7,389 bases of DNA from Opitutia bacterium (lineage in GTDB: Bacteria > Verrucomicrobiota > Verrucomicrobiia > Opitutales > Seribacteraceae). The notes below the pieces were generated by a model. That model made no database searches and was not told where the DNA came from. It was given only the letters and a program-made list of their open reading frames with translations. A program made the position numbers and the translations under genes. Shown in pieces: positions 6,923-7,389 of the stretch (position 1 is the stretch's first letter; the number at the start of each line of letters is the position of its first letter). The stretch spans positions 1 through 7,389 of the forward strand of contig JABHOU010000490.1 of assembly GCA_018695085.1 (NCBI GenBank). Reading direction: 5' to 3'.

Positions 6923-7389
6923 ATGGCAGATAAAAAAAGAGCGATAGCCGACCGCAGGAATTTCTTACAAAGCAGTGTGCTGGGCGCAGCAGGGGTTGGC
7001 CTTGCTGTTTCTTCAAGTTCATCCGTAGCGGTGGCGAAAACGGATGAGGCGACCATCAAGCCCGAGGTTACGAATGAAGTCGACGTGCTTGTGGTCGGTG
7101 GCGGAACGGCAGGAACCATTGCCGCGATTCAAGCGGGCAGGGCGGGTGCCAAGACTCTCTTGGTCGAGAGGAACTTCCAACTGGGCGGGGCGACTACGAC
7201 TGGTGGGGTTGCCTTTCCCGGCTTGTTCGATGCCTGGGGGAAGCAGGTGATTGCCGGAATCGGTTGGGAACTGGTCAAGGAGAGCGTTGAGCTGGATGGC
7301 GGAAAGTTTCCAAACTTCGCCAAGGTCCCACGCTCTCACTGGATGAACCAGGTGCACGTCAATCAGTTCGTTTATGCCCTTTTGGCGGA
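6923..7389 (+). CDS. FAD-dependent oxidoreductase, Tat-exported (3' end beyond window)
   Basis: The frame is open from ATG 6923 to the window edge, giving 155 complete codons of a protein that in this family (FAD_oxidored, PF12831-like) usually exceeds 400 residues. Residues 11-29 are a twin-arginine signal (DRRNFLQSSVLGAAGVGLAV), so the enzyme is probably exported folded with its cofactor. The Rossmann motif follows: VDVLVVGGGTAG (53-64) with the GxGxxG glycines at 59, 61 and 64, then TLLVER with acidic E82 expected to hold the adenosine ribose. FQLGGATTTGGV (85-96) is the second conserved FAD-contact region typical of the family. An upstream ATG at 6912 is out of frame and ends quickly, and no other in-frame start exists, so 6923 is well supported although there is no Shine-Dalgarno sequence. 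It is divergent from the minus-strand cluster. The substrate cannot be told from this part; relatives are often found beside sulfatases and glycan-degradation genes in PVC bacteria. Confidence 0.9.
   Translation, partial: MADKKRAIADRRNFLQSSVLGAAGVGLAVSSSSSVAVAKTDEATIKPEVTNEVDVLVVGGGTAGTIAAIQAGRAGAKTLLVERNFQLGGATTTGGVAFPGLFDAWGKQVIAGIGWELVKESVELDGGKFPNFAKVPRSHWMNQVHVNQFVYALLA

Noticed and set aside
7019..7357. Minus-strand open frame of 112 codons near the right edge
   Set aside because: It is antisense to the FAD oxidoreductase, whose Rossmann motif and second FAD-contact motif are clear in the plus frame.
1..7389. Defence system, CRISPR array, prophage or transposon
   Set aside because: No regularly spaced repeats, transposase, integrase, nuclease or phage structural motifs were seen; all of the coding space is explained by four exported-protein genes.

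Overview
The window looks like an accessory-metabolism or cell-surface locus of a bacterium of the PVC superphylum. Verrucomicrobiota is more likely than Planctomycetota, but I cannot settle this from one window. The main evidence is an adjacent pair of genes from families expanded in that group: a DUF1549/DUF1553 protein (PSCyt2 plus PSD1) and a DUF1501 protein. Two further signs agree: three SHD1-like (SLA1 homology domain 1) repeats in a bacterial exported protein, and no clear Shine-Dalgarno sequence at any of the four starts. DNA is moderately GC-rich inside genes and AT-rich in the gap between the divergent genes. | Layout, left to right. Positions 1-1017 (minus strand) hold the N-terminal 339 codons of a Tat-exported DUF1501 protein whose C-terminus lies outside the window. 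It overlaps by an ATGA the 3' end of a 984-residue DUF1549/DUF1553 protein (1014-3968, minus). That protein carries one CxxCH haem-type motif and two apparent beta-sandwich modules inserted between its two family domains. After a 119-bp gap comes an 864-residue exported protein (4088-6682, minus; a longer start is possible) with three SHD1-like repeats, a very basic linker and a C-terminal alpha/alpha-toroid region resembling prenyltransferase/squalene-cyclase repeats. A 240-bp AT-rich gap separates this from a divergent, 3'-truncated gene (6923-7389, plus) for a Tat-exported FAD-dependent oxidoreductase with an N-terminal dinucleotide-binding motif. | All four products appear to be exported. 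Two have twin-arginine signals (DUF1501 and the FAD enzyme) and two have ordinary Sec-type signals. A cautious reading is an extracytoplasmic redox and surface-binding module, perhaps linked to polysaccharide or sulfated-glycan use, where such genes often occur in these phyla. The sequence itself does not prove a substrate or a complex. I saw no RNA genes, CRISPR arrays, insertion sequences or phage genes. The clearest points for follow-up are the inserted binding-like modules in the DUF1549/DUF1553 protein and the SHD1-toroid architecture of the 864-residue protein.
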